From assembly GCA_038237745.1 (NCBI GenBank), contig JBBRYJ010000015.1:1-61932 (forward strand): a stretch of DNA of 61,932 bases, read 5' to 3'. The notes under the pieces are model-generated. The model did no database searches, was not told where the DNA came from, and was given only the letters and a program-made list of their open reading frames with translations. This DNA is from DASQEH01 sp038237745 (GTDB lineage: Bacteria; Actinomycetota; Actinomycetes; Propionibacteriales; Nocardioidaceae). A program made the position numbers and the translations under genes. Below are positions 7,061 through 15,508 of the stretch, piece after piece. Position 1 is the first letter of the stretch. Every line of letters starts with the position of its first letter.

Positions 7061-7256
7061 CCCGAAGGAGCAGGGCAGACGACCTCCGCGAGCCGGTCCG
7101 GGAGGGCTACGCCGCCGCCACGACCACGTTGATGACGGCGGCACGAACGACGACACCCTTAGCCGAACTCACCGGCGATGCTGAAACGCGGCGCCTGCTG
7201 CGGGCCAACCTCGCTGCGAGAATTCGTCATACAGATGGGAAGCCGACGCGGACAGC

Positions 7257-7345
7257 AACGCCTGGCCGGCCCTCCCACCTACCGACGCATCTGCCGAGAG
7301 GCACAAGCGATGACTGACCGAGAGCAGCGCATCCACGTCAATTAG
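7257..7345 (+). pseudogene. Relic copy of the BrnT-like/RHH toxin-antitoxin cassette
   Basis: From AACGCCTGGCC onward the sequence follows 1974-2060 closely: CACCTACCGACGCATCT, GCCGAGAGGC and CGATGACTGA are shared. It therefore contains the toxin's last codons and the overlapping antitoxin start. The copied antitoxin frame (MTDREQRIHVN) stops after 11 codons at 7343-7345, and the toxin part has lost two bases. The rest of the cassette is absent. Confidence 0.65.
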
Positions 7346-7391
7346 TGACTTCGGACGTGTTGGGAATATCCGATCACAATCCCAGCACTGG

Positions 7392-8495
7392 CTATGAATT
7401 ACGTCGACCCAGCAGCTCTTCATCAAGGGTCGCCCCGGTCTCCCCACCTGAATGGCGAAGTGTGGACAGGCGCCCCCTCGGATAGATCATGATGCGTCCT
7501 AGAAGTACGGCGAGATACGCCAGAATGACGCCGGCGATGTCGTCAACAAAGAAGTGCCAGCCGAAATAGACCGTCGCAAGAATGACCGCGAAGAGGTAGA
7601 CGGTCATGACCCTCGCAGCAAGGCGGAATCCGAAATAGCGCAACATGAACAGGATCATGCAGGTAAAGCCGACATGAAGACTGGCAAATGCTGAGACCTG
7701 CGCGAACGCATCACTGGCCGAAGGATGGGCGAGCAAGTGCGCCCGCTGAGCCATGTAGCGTGCCTGGGTCGAAGTGATCATCGTATGGGTCAGCTGGGCG
7801 AACTCCGATGGGGCGGAGTGGAACGGGCCGATCGACGGTATGAGGTAGTAGGCACATACCCCCAGGATCCACGTCCAGAGTGCCGACATCAGGAAGACAT
7901 AGCTGTCACGGATCCGGTTGGCGAACACCAGCACTGCGACGACCGAGATCGTCACCATGGTGGAGAACGACTCGTATATCACCGCGAAGATGTAGGCCGC
8001 GATGTGCTGACCGAACAGATCGTGAAGCAGGATGGCGGGGCTGTGCCCGAAGAACAGCCACTTGTCTACCCGGAGGAGTAGGTCGTCCCTCACGGTGTTG
8101 AAGGCATCCCAGCTCTTGAGGTTGTGATAGGACGCATAAACGATGTAGTAGGCGAGCAGACCGCTGAGCGCGATCGCCAGACGCTCAGGTGGCCAACGTT
8201 GGCGAAGTACTCCCCATGCCTTCCGCACCGTCCACCTGCGAAAACCTGTGCGCACACAGGCATCGACAAGCATCAACACGGCGAACATGGCGAGTGACCC
8301 GAAGACCCGATTCCTGAAGACCGCGCCGTCGGGGTCCCTGATCGGAATACCGATGTAGTGCGAGCGGACAACCGTCACAGCGGCGAATACCGCCACCACG
8401 ACCCATACGCCTGCCAACCACCGATAACCGCTCCCACGTGTCGCCGAAGTGCCGTCGGCTATGGCCCTATCGTCAGAAGTCTGTGAAGACACCAT
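7392..8495 (-). CDS. PAP2-superfamily membrane phosphatase/transferase (inositol phosphorylceramide synthase-like)
   Basis: 367 residues with six or more hydrophobic segments. The active-site pieces are SLHVGF (a variant of the SxxxH box, around residue 275) and GWHFFVDDIAG (H...D, around residue 315). This is the C2/C3 pattern of PAP2 enzymes, closest in style to bacterial phosphatases and inositol-phosphoryl transferases of the AUR1 type. The likely role is removal or exchange of a phospholipid headgroup at the outer membrane face; the substrate is not predictable. It lies downstream of, and co-oriented with, the GT39-like gene, so both may modify envelope lipids or glycans. Confidence 0.75.
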   Translation of the reverse strand: MVSSQTSDDRAIADGTSATRGSGYRWLAGVWVVVAVFAAVTVVRSHYIGIPIRDPDGAVFRNRVFGSLAMFAVLMLVDACVRTGFRRWTVRKAWGVLRQRWPPERLAIALSGLLAYYIVYASYHNLKSWDAFNTVRDDLLLRVDKWLFFGHSPAILLHDLFGQHIAAYIFAVIYESFSTMVTISVVAVLVFANRIRDSYVFLMSALWTWILGVCAYYLIPSIGPFHSAPSEFAQLTHTMITSTQARYMAQRAHLLAHPSASDAFAQVSAFASLHVGFTCMILFMLRYFGFRLAARVMTVYLFAVILATVYFGWHFFVDDIAGVILAYLAVLLGRIMIYPRGRLSTLRHSGGETGATLDEELLGRRNS

Positions 8496-8604
8496 GGTGA
8501 GCTACTCCGAGACGATCGGTCCACGAAACACGTGCCATGCAATGACGCGAGCAGGAACGGTAACACGACCAACGCACCCTACCCCCGCCCCTTGGCGTCT
8601 GATG

Positions 8605-10170
8605 TCAGCCACTGCTGCAGGCCTTCGAAGTCGACGGCGTTGGCCGTTCAACGCCGTCGTGGAGGTAGAAGGGGACGCCACATACGTCCGCGACGAGTCG
8701 GTAGTGCGAGGCAATGGCCTTCCGCAGCGGCGCCACGTCGCCCGTCCCGAATCCTCCCGACGCGTCCCACCCCAGCAGCCATGTGGGCGCGTCGGGCCCG
8801 TTCAACGTGCTTGTCAGCTGCGTCCAGTCCGGATCCAGGACAAGGATTGTCAACCCCCACATGTACGGGTAGCCGGCCGGTCTGAGGCCGCTCCCTTCGA
8901 TGAGGTTGGCATGGCCGAACGAGAAGGCGGAATCTCGTCCATTCGCCGCGGAGCGCAAGGCGTTCTCGACTGAGACCGACGTGGAGGGCTGCTGTCCCCC
9001 CAGACGCGTGCCTATACCGATGACGATGGACGAGGAGACAACCATGGCAACAGCGGCTCTTGCCCAACGGAGGGTCCCCCTTGGGCTCGTCGCGAGGCAG
9101 GCAGTCGCCAGGACGATGGCTGGGACCAGCTGGATCAGGTAGTGGCTCCAGTAGCTGGCTCCCAGCGCGATGCCCGCGACCGCGGCTCCCAACATGGCGA
9201 GAACCGCGATGACGAGCGGATCGAGGAGTCGTAACGAGCGGCGACGAAGGATCAGGAAGGCGACGGCAAGCGATGCCATGCCACTTTCGACAGAGAGCAC
9301 GAACAACGCGTCGATGCGCGTCGTAGGCGTCAGGCTCTGGCTCTGGATGACGGCCAGAGCCTGCCACCTGAAGCCGAACAAGGCGAAGGACAAGTCACCG
9401 AGACCGGTCCCCCAGACGACGGCCCAGGTCGCCGTGACCAAGACGGAGAATCCCGCCCCGAGCGTGAAGGCGCCGATCATCCGACCGGTGAAAGGCTCTG
9501 TGGTCCTCCTCCGGATGGTGGACGCGATGATGAGCACGCCGGCGAACACCAAAGCGTCGATGAAGTTCTGCTTCACCAGTACGGCCCCTACGGCGAGGAC
9601 GCCACCGCACGCTGCGTACCCTGCCTGCTGGCGTGGGGGGGTCCCCGGACGGAACGCCGCGAGTACACACACGCAACCGAGCAGCACGAGAGGTACCGCG
9701 ATCAGCTCCCCATCCACCTCGGCGGTCCCAAGGAGCTGAGATGACATCAGAGCCGCTGCGACGAAAGCGGACCACCTGGCCCCGCGCAGTGCACCTACCA
9801 ACCATCCCGCCCAGCCGGCAGCCACGACCATCACGGCGGCCAGGCCAACCCCCATAAGTCGCAATGCAGGGACTCCCCCAAGCGCGTCAGCGAGGCGAAA
9901 GAAGGCAAGCAGAAGCGGCGGTCTATCCACAAAGTAGTTGCCGTACGGGAACGGTCCTCCCAGGCCCCAATGCCGTGCCACGAGGAGGTAGCCACCCTCG
10001 TCGGGGTACACGGGGACACCGAGGAAGAGCAACCGCACAGCCGTTGCGAGGACCACAGCGGCGGCGATGCTCATCATCGGCTCGGAGCCACGGCACCACG
10101 CCAGCAGTCGGGAGGCTCGATCGGGGACCGGCTCGGCCGCTTCCGTCGAGAGAACTGCCCTATCGGCCAT
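8605..10170 (-). CDS. Polyprenol-phosphate-dependent glycosyltransferase, GT39/ArnT-like
   Basis: 521 residues, with about ten transmembrane stretches followed by an extracytoplasmic C-terminal domain. The first external loop carries YPDEGGYLLVARHW; the D-E pair is the catalytic acidic motif of GT-C transferases of the PMT/ArnT superfamily. It would transfer a sugar from a lipid-phosphate donor to a protein, lipid or polysaccharide outside the membrane. The acceptor is unknown. A 109-bp gap separates it from the PAP2-like gene downstream. A DxD-type soluble GT was considered and dismissed because of the membrane topology. Confidence 0.75.
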   Translation of the reverse strand: MADRAVLSTEAAEPVPDRASRLLAWCRGSEPMMSIAAAVVLATAVRLLFLGVPVYPDEGGYLLVARHWGLGGPFPYGNYFVDRPPLLLAFFRLADALGGVPALRLMGVGLAAVMVVAAGWAGWLVGALRGARWSAFVAAALMSSQLLGTAEVDGELIAVPLVLLGCVCVLAAFRPGTPPRQQAGYAACGGVLAVGAVLVKQNFIDALVFAGVLIIASTIRRRTTEPFTGRMIGAFTLGAGFSVLVTATWAVVWGTGLGDLSFALFGFRWQALAVIQSQSLTPTTRIDALFVLSVESGMASLAVAFLILRRRSLRLLDPLVIAVLAMLGAAVAGIALGASYWSHYLIQLVPAIVLATACLATSPRGTLRWARAAVAMVVSSSIVIGIGTRLGGQQPSTSVSVENALRSAANGRDSAFSFGHANLIEGSGLRPAGYPYMWGLTILVLDPDWTQLTSTLNGPDAPTWLLGWDASGGFGTGDVAPLRKAIASHYRLVADVCGVPFYLHDGVERPTPSTSKACSSG

Positions 10171-10281
10171 TCTCGAGCGGCCCCTGTCCTGGTCCGGAGC
10201 AGCAGAGTCGTCGGACCTCTGAGCCGTTGACTCTCCGCCGCCCGCTGCAGGATGGGTCGCTCGTCGACGTCGTGCCGACTG

Positions 10282-11160
10282 TCACGCCTGTGTCGACTCC
10301 TGATGCGCGACGGGGCTCGCCCCAGTGTCCGGCTGGGTCGGCGCGGACCCTGCCGCGGACTTGCTTTCGCGCGCGAGGAACGCTCCAAGCTCTTGGATGG
10401 TGCTCATCAGCGGAGCCGGGAACACAACCGTGGTGTTCTTGTCCACACCGAGCTCCACGAGGGTCTGGAGGTTCCGCAGCTGGAGCGCCACCGGGTGTCG
10501 CATCATGATGTCGGAGGCCGTGCCGAGCGCATCGGCAGCCAACGCCTCTCCCTCGGCGGCGATGATCTTCGCGCGCTTCTCTCGCTCGGCCTCGGCCTGA
10601 CGGGCCATGGCACGCTTCATGCTGTCCGGTAGCTGAATGTCCTTGAGCTCCACCAAGGTGACCTCGACACCCCAGTCCAGGGTCTGCACGTCGAGGATCT
10701 GGCGGATGTCGAGGTTGATCTGGTCGGTCTCGGACAATGTCTCGTCGAGGGTGTGCTGACCGACGACCTTGCGCAGCGTGGTCTGCGAGATCTGGTCGAT
10801 GGCCGCTTCGACGTTCTCGATGGCGACCACCGATCTCGTAGCGTCGACGACCCGGTAGTACGCGACCGCGGAGACGTCGACACTCACGTTGTCCTTCGTG
10901 ATGATGCCCTGCGACTCGATGGGGCGCGTGACGATCCGCAGCGAGACCTTCCGAAGCACATCAACGATGGGGATGATCGCGTGGAAGCCGGGCTTGCGAA
11001 CGCCCACGACGCGTCCGAGGCGGAAGAGCACCCCTTCCTGGTACTGCTGCACGATGCGGGTGGCGAGCAGAAGTACGAGGACCACGAGGACGACAACGAC
11101 GACAAGGACGACCAACAAGCCTGCCACGGCTCCTCCTGCAACGATCGACTGTGAGCGCAC
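10282..11160 (-). CDS. SPFH/band 7 stomatin-like protein (slipin)
   Basis: 292 residues from the GTG at 11160. An upstream open extension is rejected because it is arginine-rich and outside the family. A single N-terminal membrane anchor (GLLVVLVVVVVLVVLVLLLA) is followed by the band 7 core: EGVLFRLGRVVGVRKPGFH, IPIVD, ITKDNVSVDVSAVAYYRVVD and EVTLVELKDI. Then comes the AMARQAEAEREKRAKIIAAEG helix typical of slipins. Such proteins oligomerise into membrane scaffolds and often regulate proteases or channels. A NfeD partner gene, common beside slipins, is not adjacent here. The C-terminal tail is low in complexity. Confidence 0.88.
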   Translation of the reverse strand: MRSQSIVAGGAVAGLLVVLVVVVVLVVLVLLLATRIVQQYQEGVLFRLGRVVGVRKPGFHAIIPIVDVLRKVSLRIVTRPIESQGIITKDNVSVDVSAVAYYRVVDATRSVVAIENVEAAIDQISQTTLRKVVGQHTLDETLSETDQINLDIRQILDVQTLDWGVEVTLVELKDIQLPDSMKRAMARQAEAEREKRAKIIAAEGEALAADALGTASDIMMRHPVALQLRNLQTLVELGVDKNTTVVFPAPLMSTIQELGAFLARESKSAAGSAPTQPDTGASPVAHQESTQA

Positions 11161-11405
11161 CGAGACTCGGTCGCCACCCTCATTGTGCTCCCTGCGAGAG
11201 CCCGGCCGTCTCGAGCGCGCTCGGGCGCGGGCGGCTGTTTGCCTGTTTCGACGTTGGGTACAACCCGCTCGCGAAGGCGAACGTGCGCAATCACCGGGTC
11301 TCGGCCGCCTGGTGTTGTCGGGAAGCCGTCGCGCCGTCAGGCGACAGGCTGCCGAGCAGAGCGCAGAGCGGACCACCGGCGGCACGGCCCGTCGAAGGGA
11401 TTGAG

Positions 11406-11726
11406 ATGGCGAACCTGAGTCGCTTACCATCCCCGGTCATCGACCAGTGGGAGTGGCAGTACGACGGCGTATGCCGGGGTGTCGACCCGGAGGTCTTCTT
11501 CCCACCGGAGTCAGAGCGCGGACCTGTCCGCCAGCGTAGGGAGACACAGGCCAAGGAGTACTGCGAGAACTGTCCCGTTCTCGCGCGCTGTCGTGAGCAC
11601 GCCTTGGTAGTGCACGAGCCCTACGGCGTCTGGGGCGGACTGACCCCGCGCGAGCGTGACCGGATCCTTCACGGCGCGAATCCCTCGCCCACGGAGAGCT
11701 TCTCGGCCCGACCCGTGGCCGGTTGA
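11406..11726 (+). CDS. WhiB-family iron-sulfur transcription factor, WhiB3/WhiD type
   Basis: 106 residues; GAAGGG precedes the ATG at 11406. Four cysteines (GVCRG, CENCPVLARC) coordinate a 4Fe-4S cluster. GVWGGLTPRERDRI is the G(V/I)WGG turn and basic helix that contact the principal sigma factor and DNA. The long FFPPESERG..RQRRETQAKEYC spacing matches WhiB3 of mycobacteria and WhiD of Streptomyces better than WhiB1, 2, 4 or 7. In those hosts the protein links redox or NO signals to lipid metabolism or sporulation. It diverges from the slipin gene across a 245-bp intergenic region and converges on glnE. Confidence 0.9.
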   Translation: MANLSRLPSPVIDQWEWQYDGVCRGVDPEVFFPPESERGPVRQRRETQAKEYCENCPVLARCREHALVVHEPYGVWGGLTPRERDRILHGANPSPTESFSARPVAG

Positions 11727-11807
11727 GGCTTCACTCAGGCGCCAAAGACCGCAGGCCGGTGGGACATGTGCGCCCATCCGACGCGAGGCCGCCCTCGACC
11801 AGCGCGT

Positions 11808-14741
11808 TCACGACCAGAACACCTGCTGCACGACGGCATTCGCCCGGCGAACCACTCGTTTGTAGTCGTCAAACAGCCTGCTCGCGTCCCCTGCGCCGTA
11901 GCCACAGAGAAACGCAACCCCCACCCGGTCACGTGACTGGGTGGGCAGCGAGTCCGACGGCCTGCCCCTCACGAGCATCGAGGCGTTGCGGATCCGGCTC
12001 GCCAGTCGCCAGGCTCTGGCCAGGTCGTTCGCCTGGTCGGACTGAAGGAGCCCGGCCCCTACCGCGGCCCCGAGTGCGGCCGTCGTCCTCGTCGTACGAA
12101 GCGCCTGGTGCATGTGACCGAACCGCATCTGTAGCAGCTGCACCGTCCACTCCACATCCGCGATCCCACCCCTTCCCAGCTTCAGATGCGTTGCGGGGTC
12201 GGCTCCGCGTGGAAGGCGCTCTGCGTCGACTCTCGCCTTGATCCGGCGTACCTCCGCGACATCTGCCGGCGTCAGGCCTGCGGCCGGATACCGCAGGACG
12301 TCGACGAGCGCCATGAAGCCCTCGCCGAGCGCGGCGTCTCCGGCTACGGGACTCGCCCGCAGGAGGGCCTGCGCCTCCCACACCTTCGACCACCGCGCGT
12401 AGTAGACGCCGTACGACGCCAGGGTGCGGACGAGCGGACCCTGGCGGCCCTCCGGGCGCAGGTCGGCGTCCAAGGTCAACGGCGGGTCTGCTCCTGGAAG
12501 AGCGAGCAGTCGCCGCATCTCGTTCGCCACGGCGAACGCGAAGTCGTGCGCGTCCTTCTCGTCGGCTCCCTGGACGGGCTGATGGACGAAGAGCACATCC
12601 GCGTCACTCGCGTACGACATCTCATGACCACCGAGGCGACCGAGCGCGATGACCGCGATGCGGGTGGGCAGGTCGTCGCGTCGCTCGCCGGCGACGATGC
12701 CCTGCGCTGCGATGAGACCCCCCTCGAGCGTGGCGCGGGCCACGTCGCTCAGAGCTGCTCCGACCGCTTCGACGTCGAGCAGTCCGAAGATGTCGGCGGC
12801 AGCCACCCGGAAGAGCTCCCGACGCCGGACACCTCTGACAGCCGCGATCGCATCAGCTGGTTCGGTGTGCCGGGCAGCGGCGCTGCTGGCCTCCGCGACA
12901 AGCGAGTCAACGGGTCTGGGTGACAGCTCGTGCTCGTGGGCAAGCAGCCCCGTCGCCTCCGGGGCTCTCATGAGCAGGTCGGTGGCGTAGCGACTGGTCG
13001 CCAGCAGGTGGGCCAGTCGGTCGGCAGCGATTCCCTCGTCACGCAGCATCCGCAGATACCAATGGCTCGCTCCGAGTGACTCGCTCAGCTTGACGAAACC
13101 GAGCAGGCCGGCGTCCGGGTCGGGCGCGTCGGCGAACCAGCCGAGCATCGCCGGTAGAAGCGTGCGCTGGATGGCAGCGCGCCGCGATACCCCGGCCGTC
13201 AACGCCTCGAGGTGACGCAGCGCCGCCGCGGGATCGGCGTACCCCAGCGCCTCCAACCGCTCAAGCGCAGCGGTCGTCGTGAGACGAATCTCGCCGCTCG
13301 GGAGCGCTGCAACGGCTTCCAGCAGCGGCCGGTAGAAAAGCTTCTCGTGAAGTCGCCGTGCCTCGCGGGCGTGTTGCCGCCACTCCTCGTCCAGAGCGCG
13401 GGATGAGTCCACCATCTTGCCGAGCGACCGCCCCAATGCGCGCAGCGCGTCAGGGTCACTGGGCATCGTGTGCGTCCGACGCAGCTGGCTGAGCTGGAGG
13501 CGATGCTCGAGCAACCGCAGGAAACGATACGCAGCGGACAGTGACGCACCGTCGTCTCGACCGACGTAACCCCCGGCGGTCAGGGACTCGAGAGCCTTGA
13601 GCGTGTTGGGTGACCGGACGGCCTCGTCGGAGCGGCCGTGCACGAGCTGCAGCAGCTGGACGGCGAACTCGATGTCGCGCAGGCCACCCGGCCCGAGCTT
13701 GATCTGACGGTCCACCGTCTTGGCCGGGAGGTTGTCGACGACCCTGCGCCGCATCGACCGTACGTCGGACACGAAGTCGGTACGGTCCGCCGCAGACCAG
13801 ACGTAAGGACCGACCATGTGCATGTAACGCTCACCGAGGTCCTGGTCACCAGCGATGGGCCGGGCCTTCAACAAGGCCTGGAACTCCCAGGTCTTCGCCC
13901 AACGCCGGTAATATGCAGCGTGGCTGGCGAGCGTCCGGACGAGCGGACCCGATCGTCCCTCCGGCCGAAGGCCCGCGTCGACCGGCCACAGGGTCCCTTC
14001 ACCCGTGTGGTCGGAGCAGATCCGCATCAACGCAGCGGCGACGGCCATGGCCGCGCGTAGGGCCCGCGTCTCGTCAGCGTCGGCGACGGCCTCTGCGACG
14101 AAGATCACGTCGACATCGCTGACATAGTTCAGTTCCCGCCCACCGCACTTGCCCATCGCGATGACCGCGAGTCGGGTGAGACGTGCGATATCCCCCACCT
14201 CGGCGGCGGCCATGGCAAGCGCCGCCTTGATCGCTCCCGCCGCAAGGTCCGCCAGCTCCGCGGCCGCGTCGTCGACCGGGAGGTGAAGGCTCAGGTCACG
14301 AACCGCGAGGCGCATGAGCAGTCGACGATAGGTGCGTCGAAGCTCGTCGCGGTCCCTTGCCTCGCACAAGGTGCTCGCTAGCTTCGCCGCCGTCGGTGTG
14401 GACAGCGCCAGTTGCGGGTCTGCGAGTTCGTGCCAGTCGCCGGGGTGCGACGCGAGATGGTCACCCATCGCCACGCTTGCTCCCAGCAAGAGGCCGAGGC
14501 GTCGGCCCAGCTCGGCGTCGTCGCGCAGGGAGGCCCTCAGCTCTTCGGCGTCATCGCCGCAGGCGGAGACGAGGCGCGACAACGAGTGCATCGCGAGATC
14601 CGGGTCTGCCCCGGCGGCGACGCTCGCCAGCAGTCCCGGGCTCATGACCTCTATGCGGGACCAGTCCCGCGTAGCCGTCGAAACGGACGCGAAACCGAGT
14701 CGTGCGAGCCGACCCTCGGCTGTCGACCGCCCGCTGCTCAC
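11808..14741 (-). CDS. glnE: Bifunctional glutamine synthetase adenylyltransferase/deadenylase
   Basis: 977 residues from the GTG at 14741. Two nucleotidyltransferase domains are visible: GGRELNYVSDVDVIFVAEA around residue 200 (adenylyl-removing half) and GGHEMSYASDADVLFVHQ around residue 710 (adenylyl-transferring half). Each has the metal-binding DxD and is followed by its helical bundle with an LRPEGRSGPLV- or LRPEGRQGPLV-type motif. GlnE attaches AMP to a tyrosine of the main glutamine synthetase to lower its activity, and removes it. The start overlaps the amidotransferase stop by four bases (GTGA), so the two are coupled. The open frame continues about 100 codons upstream but that part is antisense to the amidotransferase, so I exclude it. 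Confidence 0.95.
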   Translation of the reverse strand: MSSGRSTAEGRLARLGFASVSTATRDWSRIEVMSPGLLASVAAGADPDLAMHSLSRLVSACGDDAEELRASLRDDAELGRRLGLLLGASVAMGDHLASHPGDWHELADPQLALSTPTAAKLASTLCEARDRDELRRTYRRLLMRLAVRDLSLHLPVDDAAAELADLAAGAIKAALAMAAAEVGDIARLTRLAVIAMGKCGGRELNYVSDVDVIFVAEAVADADETRALRAAMAVAAALMRICSDHTGEGTLWPVDAGLRPEGRSGPLVRTLASHAAYYRRWAKTWEFQALLKARPIAGDQDLGERYMHMVGPYVWSAADRTDFVSDVRSMRRRVVDNLPAKTVDRQIKLGPGGLRDIEFAVQLLQLVHGRSDEAVRSPNTLKALESLTAGGYVGRDDGASLSAAYRFLRLLEHRLQLSQLRRTHTMPSDPDALRALGRSLGKMVDSSRALDEEWRQHAREARRLHEKLFYRPLLEAVAALPSGEIRLTTTAALERLEALGYADPAAALRHLEALTAGVSRRAAIQRTLLPAMLGWFADAPDPDAGLLGFVKLSESLGASHWYLRMLRDEGIAADRLAHLLATSRYATDLLMRAPEATGLLAHEHELSPRPVDSLVAEASSAAARHTEPADAIAAVRGVRRRELFRVAAADIFGLLDVEAVGAALSDVARATLEGGLIAAQGIVAGERRDDLPTRIAVIALGRLGGHEMSYASDADVLFVHQPVQGADEKDAHDFAFAVANEMRRLLALPGADPPLTLDADLRPEGRQGPLVRTLASYGVYYARWSKVWEAQALLRASPVAGDAALGEGFMALVDVLRYPAAGLTPADVAEVRRIKARVDAERLPRGADPATHLKLGRGGIADVEWTVQLLQMRFGHMHQALRTTRTTAALGAAVGAGLLQSDQANDLARAWRLASRIRNASMLVRGRPSDSLPTQSRDRVGVAFLCGYGAGDASRLFDDYKRVVRRANAVVQQVFWS

Positions 14742-15469
14742 GATATGGCGACGGGCGATGCCACCATGCGGACCCAGCGCCTGGCCAGGACCGCCCAGTC
14801 GCGTTGAAGCTCGGCCTCCGCGGACAGCAGCTGAGCTGCAACCGCGGCGAGATCCAGTCCGGTGCCGTCCACCGGTTGTGGAGCGGCGGCGATCCAACCG
14901 TCGAAGATCGCCGCCGACGCCTCCGGATGGAACTGCACTCCCCATGCGCGCGGTCCGTAGCGGGCCGCCTGGATGGACCCGTCGGGCGCCGTCGCCAGCT
15001 GCGTCGCAGCCGCGGGCAACCTGGACACGATGTCGACGTTCCACTGGAGGCTGCGGGCACCGTCCGAGATGACCGACGTCAGCTCGTCGGCGCGGCCCGC
15101 CGCCGTGAGGCGCACGGGGGTCAAGCCGATCGCCCTACCCTGCGGGTTGACGGTCACCTCACCGCCGAGTGAGACAGCTGCGAGCTGGTGGCCGAGGCAT
15201 ATTCCGAGGAACCAGGTGCCGCTCGTGACAGCGTGGGCGATCAGCGCCTTGGTCGGGGTGAGCCACGGCGACGTCGCATCGTCATTGGCCCCCATCTCTC
15301 CCCCGAGCACCACGAGGCCGTCGTATTCGTCGAGGTCCACGGGGATGGCCTCGTCGCGGTACCCGCAGATCACGTCGAGCTCGGCGCCGTCCTCGACCAG
15401 CCATTCACCGAACCAGGCCGGCGGGCAGTCATCTTCGTGCTGGATGGCCAGCAGGCGTGGTGCTGTCAC
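14738..15469 (-). CDS. Class I glutamine amidotransferase-like protein
   Basis: 243 residues. LGICLGHQLAA around residue 100 holds the nucleophile cysteine and WGVQFHPEAS the catalytic histidine-glutamate pair, so the triad is complete. The overall form is that of stand-alone GMP-synthase-type amidotransferase domains (COG0518-like) that hydrolyse gamma-glutamyl amides. It lies between a GlnA2-type synthetase and glnE and is translationally coupled to glnE (GTGA overlap). One plausible job, by analogy with polyamine catabolism, is hydrolysis of a gamma-glutamyl product made by the upstream GlnA-like enzyme; this is inference. Confidence 0.82.
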   Translation of the reverse strand: MTAPRLLAIQHEDDCPPAWFGEWLVEDGAELDVICGYRDEAIPVDLDEYDGLVVLGGEMGANDDATSPWLTPTKALIAHAVTSGTWFLGICLGHQLAAVSLGGEVTVNPQGRAIGLTPVRLTAAGRADELTSVISDGARSLQWNVDIVSRLPAAATQLATAPDGSIQAARYGPRAWGVQFHPEASAAIFDGWIAAAPQPVDGTGLDLAAVAAQLLSAEAELQRDWAVLARRWVRMVASPVAIS

Positions 15470-15508
15470 AACGCCGAGGCTACCAACGGCTGATCGCGTC
15501 GGAGTCGC

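Noticed and set aside
11166..11430. 88-residue N-terminal extension of the slipin
   Set aside because: It is arginine-rich, lies in the divergent promoter region and would put the membrane anchor deep inside the chain, unlike the family.
14742..15044. N-terminal extension of GlnE of about 100 residues
   Set aside because: It is antisense-like, arginine/glycine-rich DNA within the amidotransferase gene. GlnE homologs start near the GTG that overlaps the amidotransferase stop.
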